A DNA stretch of 64,000 nt from Stutzerimonas stutzeri. Its GTDB lineage: Bacteria; Pseudomonadota; Gammaproteobacteria; Pseudomonadales; Pseudomonadaceae. The stretch lies in contig NZ_CP007441.1 of NCBI RefSeq assembly GCF_000590475.1, positions 4,409,032 to 4,473,031 of the forward strand, given 5' to 3'. Positions within the stretch are counted from its first letter, which is position 1, and the number at the start of each line of letters is the position of its first letter. Both the position numbers and the translations under genes were made by a program. Below are positions 18,218 to 27,440 of this stretch, in pieces. The notes beneath the pieces are model-generated. The model had not been told where the DNA came from, did no database searches, and worked only from the letters and a program-made list of their open reading frames with translations.

Positions 18218-19303
18218 TCATTCGCGGCTGATCAGAGACTCGACGGCGGTGATCTGCCGGTCCAGCGTGGCACGATCGGGGCAGCGCAGCGTGGCATGGC
18301 CCACCTTGCGACCCACCTTGAACGCTTTGCCGTAATGATGCAGATGGCAATCCTCGACGGCAATGACACTCTCCACGGCCGGCACTTCACCGATGAAGTT
18401 GAGCATGGCGCTCTCGCCGACCTTGGCCGTCGAGCCCAGCGGTAGACCTGCCACAGCGCGCAGATGATTCTCGAACTGACTACATTCGGCACCTTCGATG
18501 GTCCAGTGACCGGAATTGTGCACACGCGGCGCAATTTCGTTGGCCTTGAGCCCGCTATCCACCTCGAAGAACTCGAAGGCAAGCACACCGACATAATCCA
18601 GCTGGGTCAGTACGCGCCCGGCGTATTCCTCGGCCAGCGACTGCAACGGATGATTGATGCTGGCGACCGACAATCGCAGGATGCCTTCCTCGTGGGTGTT
18701 GTGGACCAGCGGATAGAAACAGACTTCGCCATCACGACCGCGCACGGCGATCAGCGAGACTTCCCCGGTGAACGGCACGAAGCCTTCGAGAATGCAGGGC
18801 ACGCTGCCCAACTCGGCGAAGGCGCTGGCGACATCGCCCGGCTTGCGCAGGACCTTCTGGCCCTTGCCGTCATAGCCCAACGTGCGCGTTTTCAGCACCG
18901 CCGGCAGGCCGACGCTAGCCGCGGCGGCGTCTAGATCGGCCTGGGACTGGATATCTGCAAACTCGGGCGTCGGGATGCCGAGATCCTTGAACATGGACTT
19001 CTCGAACCAGCGATCACGGGCGATACGCAGCGCTTCGGCGCTCGGGTAGACCGGGACGAATTGCGAAAGAAACGCAACGGTTTCCGCTGGCACGCTCTCG
19101 AATTCGAAGGTCACCAGATCGACCTCGTCGGCCAGTTGGCGCAAGTGGTCCTGATCGCTGTAGTCGGCACGCAAATGCTCGCCCAGGGCAGCAGCGCAAG
19201 CATCCGGTGCCGGATCGAGGAAGGCGAAGTTCATGCCCAGCGGCGTCCCCGCCAGGGCCAACATGCGGCCTAGTTGGCCGCCACCGATCACGCCAATCTT
19301 CAT
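18218..19303 (-). CDS. purK: 5-(carboxyamino)imidazole ribonucleotide synthase PurK
   Basis: A 361-residue ATP-grasp enzyme that makes N5-CAIR from AIR, ATP and bicarbonate in purine synthesis. The N-terminal GVIGGGQLGRMLALAG motif, the ATP-grasp region around KTRTLGYDGKGQ, and NEIAPRVHNSGHWT are diagnostic. The ATG shares its first base with the purE stop (TAATG), so translation is coupled. Confidence 0.97.
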   Translation of the reverse strand: MKIGVIGGGQLGRMLALAGTPLGMNFAFLDPAPDACAAALGEHLRADYSDQDHLRQLADEVDLVTFEFESVPAETVAFLSQFVPVYPSAEALRIARDRWFEKSMFKDLGIPTPEFADIQSQADLDAAAASVGLPAVLKTRTLGYDGKGQKVLRKPGDVASAFAELGSVPCILEGFVPFTGEVSLIAVRGRDGEVCFYPLVHNTHEEGILRLSVASINHPLQSLAEEYAGRVLTQLDYVGVLAFEFFEVDSGLKANEIAPRVHNSGHWTIEGAECSQFENHLRAVAGLPLGSTAKVGESAMLNFIGEVPAVESVIAVEDCHLHHYGKAFKVGRKVGHATLRCPDRATLDRQITAVESLISRE

Positions 19304-19794
19304 TACGCGTTCCTCGGGTCCGGGTTGTCGAGCACGGTTTGAGTCTGTTCATCGCGGAATGTCTTCAGCGCGGCGTGATACTCGGGAAACTCATGGCCAA
19401 GGATGCTGGCCGAGAGCAGCGCGGCGTTGATCGCGCCCGCCTTGCCGATGGCCAGGGTGGCAACCGGCACACCGGCTGGCATCTGCACGATCGACAGCAG
19501 CGAATCCACACCCGAGAGCATCGAGGACTGCACCGGCACGCCGAGGACCGGCAGATGGGTTTTGGCCGCACACATGCCCGGCAGATGGGCGGCGCCGCCG
19601 GCTCCCGCAATGATCACGCGCAAACCGCGCGCTTCGGCCTGTTCGGCGTACTGGAACAGCAGGTCGGGGGTGCGGTGCGCTGACACCACGGTGACTTCAT
19701 GCGGAATGCCGAGCTTTTCCAGCATGTCTGCGGTGTGGCTCAAGGTGGACCAGTCGGACTTGGAGCCCATGATCACGCCTACCAGTGCGGTCAT
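19303..19794 (-). CDS. purE: N5-carboxyaminoimidazole ribonucleotide mutase PurE
   Basis: A 163-residue class I PurE converting N5-CAIR to CAIR. Signature segments are GVIMGSKSDW, VVSAHRTPD and the AGAGGAAHLPGM loop. It is the first gene of a purE-purK operon, as in other Pseudomonas. In the usual Pseudomonas arrangement an alcohol dehydrogenase gene lies next to it on the far side; here only a relic of that gene remains at 19966-20167. Confidence 0.97.
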   Translation of the reverse strand: MTALVGVIMGSKSDWSTLSHTADMLEKLGIPHEVTVVSAHRTPDLLFQYAEQAEARGLRVIIAGAGGAAHLPGMCAAKTHLPVLGVPVQSSMLSGVDSLLSIVQMPAGVPVATLAIGKAGAINAALLSASILGHEFPEYHAALKTFRDEQTQTVLDNPDPRNA

Positions 19795-19965
19795 CGTCGT
19801 GCCTCTCTTCGGCGCCTAGGCGCATCAGGAACAACGGCCGCGCTGAAAACAGCGCGGCCGTGCAGGTACATGGCCGGAACCGGTCCGACCGAAGGCCGCG
19901 CAGTATAGCGCAAGCCCCCGCCCGCCGGCACCTGCGACCGTGCGTCCGGCAATGCCGCCGATCAC

Positions 19966-20167
19966 CTAGGGATCGTCGATGCTGTGCTCAAGGCCATCGG
20001 CATCGCTGGATCACCGGTTCGATCGTCGGCCCCGTTGCCGACCTGCAGGAAGCGCTGGATTTAGCCACCGAAAGCCTGGTCAAGGCGACCATCCAACCGG
20101 CAAGCTGGACGACATCACGATCTTCGACCAGATGCGTGCGGGCACCATCGACGGCGCATTGTCCTGA
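19966..20167 (+). pseudogene. Relic of the 3' end of a zinc alcohol dehydrogenase gene (adhA-like)
   Basis: Three frame-shifted segments read in order as the C-terminus of an AdhA/AdhP-type alcohol dehydrogenase: IVDAVLKAIGI (from 19969), then GSIVGPVADLQEALDLATE, then TGKLDDITIFDQMRAGTIDG ending at a TGA (20165-20167). At least two indels break the frame and the rest of the gene, including the zinc and NAD sites, is gone. I recall that P. aeruginosa has an intact adhA exactly here, between purE and a LysR gene, which supports decay in place. Confidence 0.8.
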
Positions 20168-20215
20168 GCATGTCAGGGAAGGCCCATACGCGCTGAGCTC
20201 GCGCCCGGGCCACAC

Positions 20216-21142
20216 TCAATCTTCGAACGCCATGTCTCCAGCCTGACCCGCGCCGCTTTCCAGCTTGCGCCAGAGCAGTCGTACGGGTGCCTTGCGTACC
20301 AGCGCACAGCGATACAGGCGAATTTCCAGCGGCACCCGCCAGTGCTCGCCGCCGCAGATCACCAGTTCGCCACGCTCCAGCTCGGCAGTCACGCTGAGCC
20401 GTGGCACCCAGGCCAGGCCCAGCCGCTGCATCGCCATGCTTTTAAGACTGTCGGCCATCGCCGTCTCGTACACGGTCGATGAGCGCAGGCCGCGCTGGCG
20501 CAGCAAGAGGTTCACCGATCGCCCCAGCGAGGCGCCGGCGCTGTAGGCCAGCAGCGGTACGGTCTGGCCGCTGTCGGGATCGAACAGCGGTCTGCCCACC
20601 TCGTCGACGGCGCACACCGGCACGATTTCAGTGCGCCCCAGTGCCAGCGACGGAAATAGCTCGGGATCCATCTGCAGCGCAGCATCCGGATCGTAATAAG
20701 CGAGGATCAGGTCGCAGGCACCTTCGCGCAGGGAATGCACCGCCTCGCCGACGTTGGTTGCCACCAGCCGGCTGTTGACCGGCACACCATCGAGACGCAG
20801 CCGGGCCAACCAACCCGGAAAGAAACCGAGCGCCAGCGAATGCGCAGCGGCGATTTGCAACACTTCGCCGCGCTGCCCCTCGAGGTTGTGCAGGTATTGC
20901 ACCACCTCGCCCAGCTGCTCGACCATGTTGCGCGCCGTGACCAAAAACAGTTGCCCCGCCTCGGTGAGCTCCACCGGCGTCCGGGCGCGGTTCACCAGAG
21001 TCAGGCCCAGGGTGTTCTCCAGGCTGCGAATGCGCCGGCTGAACGCTGGTTGAGTGACGAAGCGTCGCTCGGCGGCTTGGGAGAAACTGCGGGTCGCCGC
21101 CAGAGCGACCAGGTCTTCCAGCCACTTGGTTTCGATGTTCAT
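20216..21142 (-). CDS. LysR family transcriptional regulator beside aspA
   Basis: A 308-residue LysR regulator. The N-terminal winged helix-turn-helix is clear (LEDLVALAATRSFSQAAERRF, then TQPAFSRRIRSLE), followed by the effector-binding domain. It is divergent from aspA, 191 bp apart, and adjacent to the decayed alcohol dehydrogenase. It may regulate aspA or may have regulated the lost gene; the sequence does not decide. Confidence 0.93.
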   Translation of the reverse strand: MNIETKWLEDLVALAATRSFSQAAERRFVTQPAFSRRIRSLENTLGLTLVNRARTPVELTEAGQLFLVTARNMVEQLGEVVQYLHNLEGQRGEVLQIAAAHSLALGFFPGWLARLRLDGVPVNSRLVATNVGEAVHSLREGACDLILAYYDPDAALQMDPELFPSLALGRTEIVPVCAVDEVGRPLFDPDSGQTVPLLAYSAGASLGRSVNLLLRQRGLRSSTVYETAMADSLKSMAMQRLGLAWVPRLSVTAELERGELVICGGEHWRVPLEIRLYRCALVRKAPVRLLWRKLESGAGQAGDMAFED

Positions 21143-21333
21143 GCCGGCTCCTGGCAGGCTGGGAATGGGATCGGGATGAAGCGCAATAACGCTCGCCAGC
21201 CAAACGACGTCACATCGTCATTATGCCGATTGTGCATAGGCCAGCGTTTAACGGCATTGGCCGAAAAAGGTCCTCAGCGCTTATGTTAGCGGCCTTCACG
21301 GCAAATGCCGCTTTGCTCTCGGATGAGAACCTC

Positions 21334-22758
<1,425 letters not shown>

Positions 22759-23144
22759 CGGTAACTGCAAAAGCGCCAGTTCTACCGGGCGCCATTCATG
22801 TCGAGCCACAGCAGATGGCTCTTCCCAATAAAAACAACAAACACGTATCCCAATGGCTCGGAGCTTCACGCTTCGTACGCCCTTTCGCCTGTTCGGTCGC
22901 CTGGCCCTGTCGCAACGGATTCTCCTGCGTCAGGCGCAGCGAGGACGAGCTGGATCAGGGCAGGTACAACAGCAGCCACAAGGAATGAACCACGTGGGGC
23001 CGCCTTGAGTCGGCGGTCCGGCCAACCAGCAGACAGAGCCGCGATCCGGGCGAGGCGGCGTCAGCCCCACTGATCAAAGCGTGATACGGCACAAGCCGCG
23101 TTTTTTGGGCCTTGCGTAGACTCCGCCGATTTTCTGGAGGCCTC
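22759..23144. other. Intergenic stretch, no gene recognised
   Basis: Between aspA and the next solute-binding protein. A weak hairpin GAGCCA/TGGCTC at 22803-22821 may end the aspA transcript. A short stem CGGC/GCCG at 23087-23098 followed by six T (23101-23106) lies just upstream of the next gene. Open frames here have no recognisable protein signature. Confidence 0.5.
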
Positions 23145-23903
23145 ATGCGCAAACTACTCACGCTTACCCTGTTGTTCAGCTCTCTCATTGCCGCGCCGGT
23201 CGCCCAGGCGGACCTCCCGAAGGGCTACGAAGTGGTCCTGCAGACCGAGAACTTCCCGCCCTTCAACATGGCCGAGGGCGGCAAGAACTTCGCCAAGGAA
23301 GAGCATATCCGTGGCATCAGCGCCGACACCGTGCGCGAGATGTTCAAGCGCGCCGGCATCGCCTATTCGATGACGCTGCGCTTCCCCTGGGATCGCATTT
23401 ACCAATCGACCCTGGATCTGCCCAATCACGGCCTGTTCTCGACGTCGATGACCGATGAGCGCCGATCACTGTTCAAGTGGGTCGGCCCCATCGCGCAGTA
23501 CGAAAGCGTCCTGCTCTCGGCGCCCGGTTCGAACCTCAAGCTGACCAGCCTCGCCCAGGCCAAGGGATACAGGATCGGTGCCTACAAGAGCAGCGCCGTG
23601 AGCCAGCGCGTCGAGGCTCAAGGTCTTGAACCGGTGAACGCGCTGCGCGATCAGGAAAATCTGCAGAAGTTACTTACCGGCAAGATCGACCTCTGGGCGA
23701 CGTCCGACCCGGTATGGCGCTACTACGCCAAGCAGGAAGGCGTGAGCGGCCTGAACACGGTGCTGGTATTCAACTCGGCGCCGTTGTACCTGGCACTCAA
23801 CAAGGACACGCCGGATGAAGTGATCACTCGCCTGCAAAACGCCTTGGAACAGATGAAGACTGAAGGCTATGGCAGCTGCGTCAAGCATCCTGAGCTCTGC
23901 TGA
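23145..23903 (+). CDS. Periplasmic solute-binding protein, family 3 (orphan)
   Basis: A 252-residue exported protein; start at 23145 follows GGAGG and gives a signal peptide (MRKLLTLTLLFSSLIAAPVAQA). The fold-specific text YEVVLQTENFPPFN and RFPWDRIYQSTLDLP places it with family 3 binding proteins, in the branch of orphan proteins common in Pseudomonas. No transporter genes adjoin it. Its N-terminal region resembles the product encoded at 7897-8676 in layout only. Confidence 0.85.
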   Translation: MRKLLTLTLLFSSLIAAPVAQADLPKGYEVVLQTENFPPFNMAEGGKNFAKEEHIRGISADTVREMFKRAGIAYSMTLRFPWDRIYQSTLDLPNHGLFSTSMTDERRSLFKWVGPIAQYESVLLSAPGSNLKLTSLAQAKGYRIGAYKSSAVSQRVEAQGLEPVNALRDQENLQKLLTGKIDLWATSDPVWRYYAKQEGVSGLNTVLVFNSAPLYLALNKDTPDEVITRLQNALEQMKTEGYGSCVKHPELC

Positions 23904-23956
23904 AGCCGCATCGGCTCGGCCTGAAGGTTCCTGCCGACCCGGCGAACGCCGGACGG

Positions 23957-24778
23957 CTATTCGATTTCGAACAAACCGTCGCGCATTTGCGCCGACGCCA
24001 ACCGCTCGCGGATTTCTGGATCGATCCGCGGATCGTCCAGTCCGTAGAGCATCACCTGCCGGTAGGCATTGACCCGGTTAATCTCGGTACCGAGGTATTC
24101 CCAGACCACGCGGGTACAGGCGGGCGTGCGTCGATCTCCGCTGGAGACGCCGGTCTTCAGGCCGTTTAGGCGGCTGATACGGCTCTTGAAGCTGGGAATC
24201 AGGATGGTCTGGCTCATTTCATTGTCTGTCAGCGACTCGTAGTCGATGAGAAACAATCGATCCTGCAGATAGAAGGCGGCGCCCAGGTAGCGGCAGCGCA
24301 CGACTCCGTCTTCCTGTTTGGGATTATCGGGGCGCGACTGTTCCTGGCGTTCCTGGCGTTCGAAGACAAAGCTGCCGCGGTCCTCGCGCAAATGCACCAG
24401 CGATAACAGGATCTGCCCCGGCACCGACATGCAATTGGCGTATTCGAAGTAATAGCCGCAGTAACGGGACAGGCTGTTAGCGTTGTCGCGCATCGGCTGG
24501 AACAGTTCCAGCAGTGGGTCACTGGCGGCAATGCGCTCCTGATCGTTTCGCCGCAGACCGATCAACTGTGCGAACTGCTCACCGGGCAAGCTCAGTTCGT
24601 AGCCCTCGACCCCGAAGAAATCGCAGATGCGCTTGAGGTTGTGCGCAGTCGGACGGCTTTGGCCATTCAGGTACTTGTTGAATTGCGCCCGGTTGATCGA
24701 AAGCTTGCGACAGACCTCGGCAATCGAGCGGTAATGGCTGCAGAGCAGCTTGAGATTGGCGCCGAGGTGGTCTTGCAT
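23957..24778 (-). CDS. XRE-type helix-turn-helix regulator with unknown C-terminal domain
   Basis: A 273-residue protein. Residues about 10-50 form a Cro/CI-like helix-turn-helix (SIAEVCRKLSINRAQFNKYLNG). The remaining 220 residues match no domain I can name; they may sense a ligand. The ATG at 24778 is chosen as it precedes the DNA-binding domain directly; an upstream start would add 33 uncharacteristic residues. It is divergent from the sodium:alanine symporter gene, 151 bp away, and may control it. Confidence 0.8.
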   Translation of the reverse strand: MQDHLGANLKLLCSHYRSIAEVCRKLSINRAQFNKYLNGQSRPTAHNLKRICDFFGVEGYELSLPGEQFAQLIGLRRNDQERIAASDPLLELFQPMRDNANSLSRYCGYYFEYANCMSVPGQILLSLVHLREDRGSFVFERQERQEQSRPDNPKQEDGVVRCRYLGAAFYLQDRLFLIDYESLTDNEMSQTILIPSFKSRISRLNGLKTGVSSGDRRTPACTRVVWEYLGTEINRVNAYRQVMLYGLDDPRIDPEIRERLASAQMRDGLFEIE

Positions 24779-24929
24779 GATCGAGCCCAGTGATGCGACC
24801 GGCGCGATTCTAGCATCAACTCGCGTCAGTTCGCCGCGATCCGCGTAATTGCATGACCGGGGCGTCTGGCCAACCATTTCACGGCTGCGATCTTACACTC
24901 GTCAAAACAACAAGAGAGACCCTTCCGCC

Positions 24930-26375
24930 ATGCTCGATCTTCTCAACGATCTCATCTGGAGCAAGCTGCTCATCGTGATGCTGATAGGCCTCGGCCTGTT
25001 CTTCACCATCGCCTCGCGCTTCGTCCAGTTTCGCTACTTCGGCAGCATGTTTCAGATCTTCGGCGAAGCCTTCAAACGCCAGCCGGGCCAGCTCAGTTCT
25101 TTCCAGGCGTTGATGCTCAGCGTCGCCGGCCGCGTCGGTGCCGGCAACATCGCCGGTGTCTCGGTCGCCATCATGCTCGGCGGCCCTGGCGCGATCTTCT
25201 GGATGTGGATCGTGGCCCTGGTCGGCATGGCCACCAGCTATTTCGAATGCTCCCTGGCGCAGCTGTACAAGCGCCGCGAACCCGACGGTAGCTATCGCGG
25301 CGGCCCGGCGTTCTACATAGAGCACGGTCTCGGTCAGCGCTGGCTGGGCATCGTGGTCTCGTTGCTGTTGCTGGTGACCTTTGGCTTCGGCTTCAACGCC
25401 GTGCAGTCCTATACCGTGGCCAGCTCGATGAACGACACCTTCGGCGTGCCGACCTTCGTCAGCGGCATCGTGTTGATGGTGGTGATCGGCCTGATCATCT
25501 TCGGCGGCATCAAGCGCATCGCCAAGTTCGCCGACGTGCTGGTGCCGATCATGGCGTTCTCCTACATTGCGATGGCGATCTTCGTGATCGGCAGCAACGC
25601 GGGCGACATTCCGGAAGCCTTCGGCACCATCTTCCGCAGCGCCTTCGGCCTTGAACCGGCGTTTGCCGGCGGCATCGGCGCGGCGATCATCATGGGCGTC
25701 AAGCGCGGTCTGTTCTCTAACGAAGCCGGCCTGGGTAGCGCGCCGAACGTGGCGGCAGTCGCCGAGGTCAAGCACCCGGTGGCGCAGGGCATCGTGCAGT
25801 CGCTGAGTGTGTTCATCGACACCATCGTGCTGTGCAGCTGCACGGCGCTGATCATCATCCTCTCCGGCGTGTTCGAGCCGGGCAGCGAGATGGCCGGTGT
25901 GGTCCTGACGCAATCGGCCGTCGCTGCGGTCGTTGGCGAATGGGGCCGGGTGTTCATCAGCGTGGCGCTGCTGCTGTTCGTGTTCACCACCCTGATCTAC
26001 AACTACTACCTCGGCGAGAATGCGCTGGGCTTCTTCACCGAGAAACGCTGGCCGGTGCAGGTGTACCGGGTCATGGTGATCGGCTTGGTGATGTGGGGCT
26101 CGATCCAGGATCTGGGCACGGTGTTCGGCTTTGCCGACGTCACCATGGGTCTGCTGGCGATCTGCAACCTGATCGCCCTGGCCCTGCTGTTCAAGGTTGG
26201 TCTGCGCCTGATGCGCGACTACGACAGCCAGCGTGATGCGGGCGTGGAGTCGCCGGTGTTTGATCGGAAGAACTTCGCCGATCTGGACCTGGACCCAAAT
26301 GTCTGGCCAGCCGGGATTGGCAGTGATACGCCGCTCAAGAATGCGACCGCAGCCAGCCAGGCACCTCAGCACTGA
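24930..26375 (+). CDS. Sodium:alanine (AGCS family) symporter
   Basis: A 481-residue inner-membrane sodium-coupled amino acid transporter. The signature segment SVAGRVGAGNIAGVSVAIMLGGPGA (split here only by family variation) and FSNEAGLGSAPNVAA are typical of the AGCS/DagA family for alanine or glycine. About ten membrane segments are visible. It is followed by a terminator and then asparaginase. Confidence 0.93.
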   Translation: MLDLLNDLIWSKLLIVMLIGLGLFFTIASRFVQFRYFGSMFQIFGEAFKRQPGQLSSFQALMLSVAGRVGAGNIAGVSVAIMLGGPGAIFWMWIVALVGMATSYFECSLAQLYKRREPDGSYRGGPAFYIEHGLGQRWLGIVVSLLLLVTFGFGFNAVQSYTVASSMNDTFGVPTFVSGIVLMVVIGLIIFGGIKRIAKFADVLVPIMAFSYIAMAIFVIGSNAGDIPEAFGTIFRSAFGLEPAFAGGIGAAIIMGVKRGLFSNEAGLGSAPNVAAVAEVKHPVAQGIVQSLSVFIDTIVLCSCTALIIILSGVFEPGSEMAGVVLTQSAVAAVVGEWGRVFISVALLLFVFTTLIYNYYLGENALGFFTEKRWPVQVYRVMVIGLVMWGSIQDLGTVFGFADVTMGLLAICNLIALALLFKVGLRLMRDYDSQRDAGVESPVFDRKNFADLDLDPNVWPAGIGSDTPLKNATAASQAPQH

Positions 26376-26393
26376 GTTGCTCCGCATCGTTTG

Positions 26394-26418
26394 AACAGGG
26401 GCCGCTGGCCCCTGTTTT
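26394..26418 (+). terminator. Rho-independent terminator between symporter and asparaginase genes
   Basis: Ten-base perfect stem AACAGGGGCC (26394-26403) with GGCCCCTGTT (26407-26416), three-base loop, followed by TTC. It should end much of the symporter transcript; ansA has its own AGGAG site just after it. Confidence 0.75.
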
Positions 26419-26434
26419 CATATAGGAGATCCCT

Positions 26435-27427
26435 ATGCCGGCTTCCAGAAATGTCCTGGTGCTGTACACCGGCGGCACCATCGGCATGCAACAGAGCGCT
26501 GAGGGTCTGATGCCTGCGTCCGGCTTCGCCAGCAGGCTACGCGAGCAGCAGGATCAGCAACCCCAGCTGACGCTACCCAATTGGCAATTCCGCGAGCTGC
26601 TGCCGGCAATCGATAGCGCCAACATGAACCAGAGCAACTGGCTGTCCATGGTCGAGGCCATTCGGGCCGGTGTCGAGCAGGACGGCTGCGATGGCGTGCT
26701 GGTGCTGCATGGCACCGATACCCTGGCTTACAGCGCCGCCGCCCTGAGCTTCCTGCTGCTCGGGCTAGAGGTGCCAGTGCTGTTGACCGGCGCCATGCTG
26801 CCAGCCGGTGCGCCTGGCAGCGATGCCTGGAGCAACCTGTTTGGCGCCATGCAGACGCTGCAGACCGGCGTCGAGCCTGGCGTATTCCTGTATTTCAGCG
26901 GCAAGCTGATGTCTGGCGTTCGGGCCAGCAAACGCGGTACTGCGACGCTGGACGCCTTCGGTGTCGCGCCTCGTCTGCGTCAGGGTGAACGTGCACAGGG
27001 CATCCCGACCACGCTCGACTATCGTCAACCGCGCCAGCCCGTCAGCCTTGCGATATTGCCGTTCTATCCGGGTATCGAGGCGTCACAGCTGCGCGCCCTG
27101 CTGGCCTGTGCCGTGCGGGGGGTGGTGCTCGAATGCTACGGCAGCGGGACGGGCCCGGCGGACGATGCCGAGCTGCTGGCGGCATTGAAGGACGCGCATG
27201 AGCGCGGCGTGGTCCTGGCGGCAATCAGCCAGTGCCCGCAGGGTCACGTCGAGTTCAGCATCTACGCTGCCGGCAGCAAGCTGGCGGCCAGCGGGCTGAT
27301 CTCCGGCGGAGGCATGACCCGCGAAGCGGCGCTGGGCAAGCTGTTCGCCCTGCTCGGCGCGGGTTTGTCGCAGACCGAAACCGAACACTGGTTCGCCCTG
27401 GATCTTTGCGGCGAGCGTGCCGACTAG
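26435..27427 (+). CDS. ansA: L-asparaginase, type I (cytoplasmic)
   Basis: A 330-residue asparaginase that hydrolyses asparagine to aspartate and ammonia. The first catalytic motif YTGGTIGM is at the N-terminus and the second, LHGTDTLAYSAAAL, near residue 90. No signal peptide, so a cytoplasmic type I enzyme. A good ribosome site AGGAG precedes the ATG. Its product feeds the aspartase encoded at 21334-22758. Confidence 0.95.
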   Translation: MPASRNVLVLYTGGTIGMQQSAEGLMPASGFASRLREQQDQQPQLTLPNWQFRELLPAIDSANMNQSNWLSMVEAIRAGVEQDGCDGVLVLHGTDTLAYSAAALSFLLLGLEVPVLLTGAMLPAGAPGSDAWSNLFGAMQTLQTGVEPGVFLYFSGKLMSGVRASKRGTATLDAFGVAPRLRQGERAQGIPTTLDYRQPRQPVSLAILPFYPGIEASQLRALLACAVRGVVLECYGSGTGPADDAELLAALKDAHERGVVLAAISQCPQGHVEFSIYAAGSKLAASGLISGGGMTREAALGKLFALLGAGLSQTETEHWFALDLCGERAD

Positions 27428-27440
27428 CGACGTCGACGAT

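Noticed and set aside
22798..23073. 91-codon open frame between aspA and the solute-binding protein
   Set aside because: No signal peptide, domain or ribosome site; composition like other spurious frames.
24879..26387. 502-codon open frame antisense to the sodium:alanine symporter
   Set aside because: Low-complexity His/Gln/Asp/Arg composition and no motif; a codon-bias shadow.
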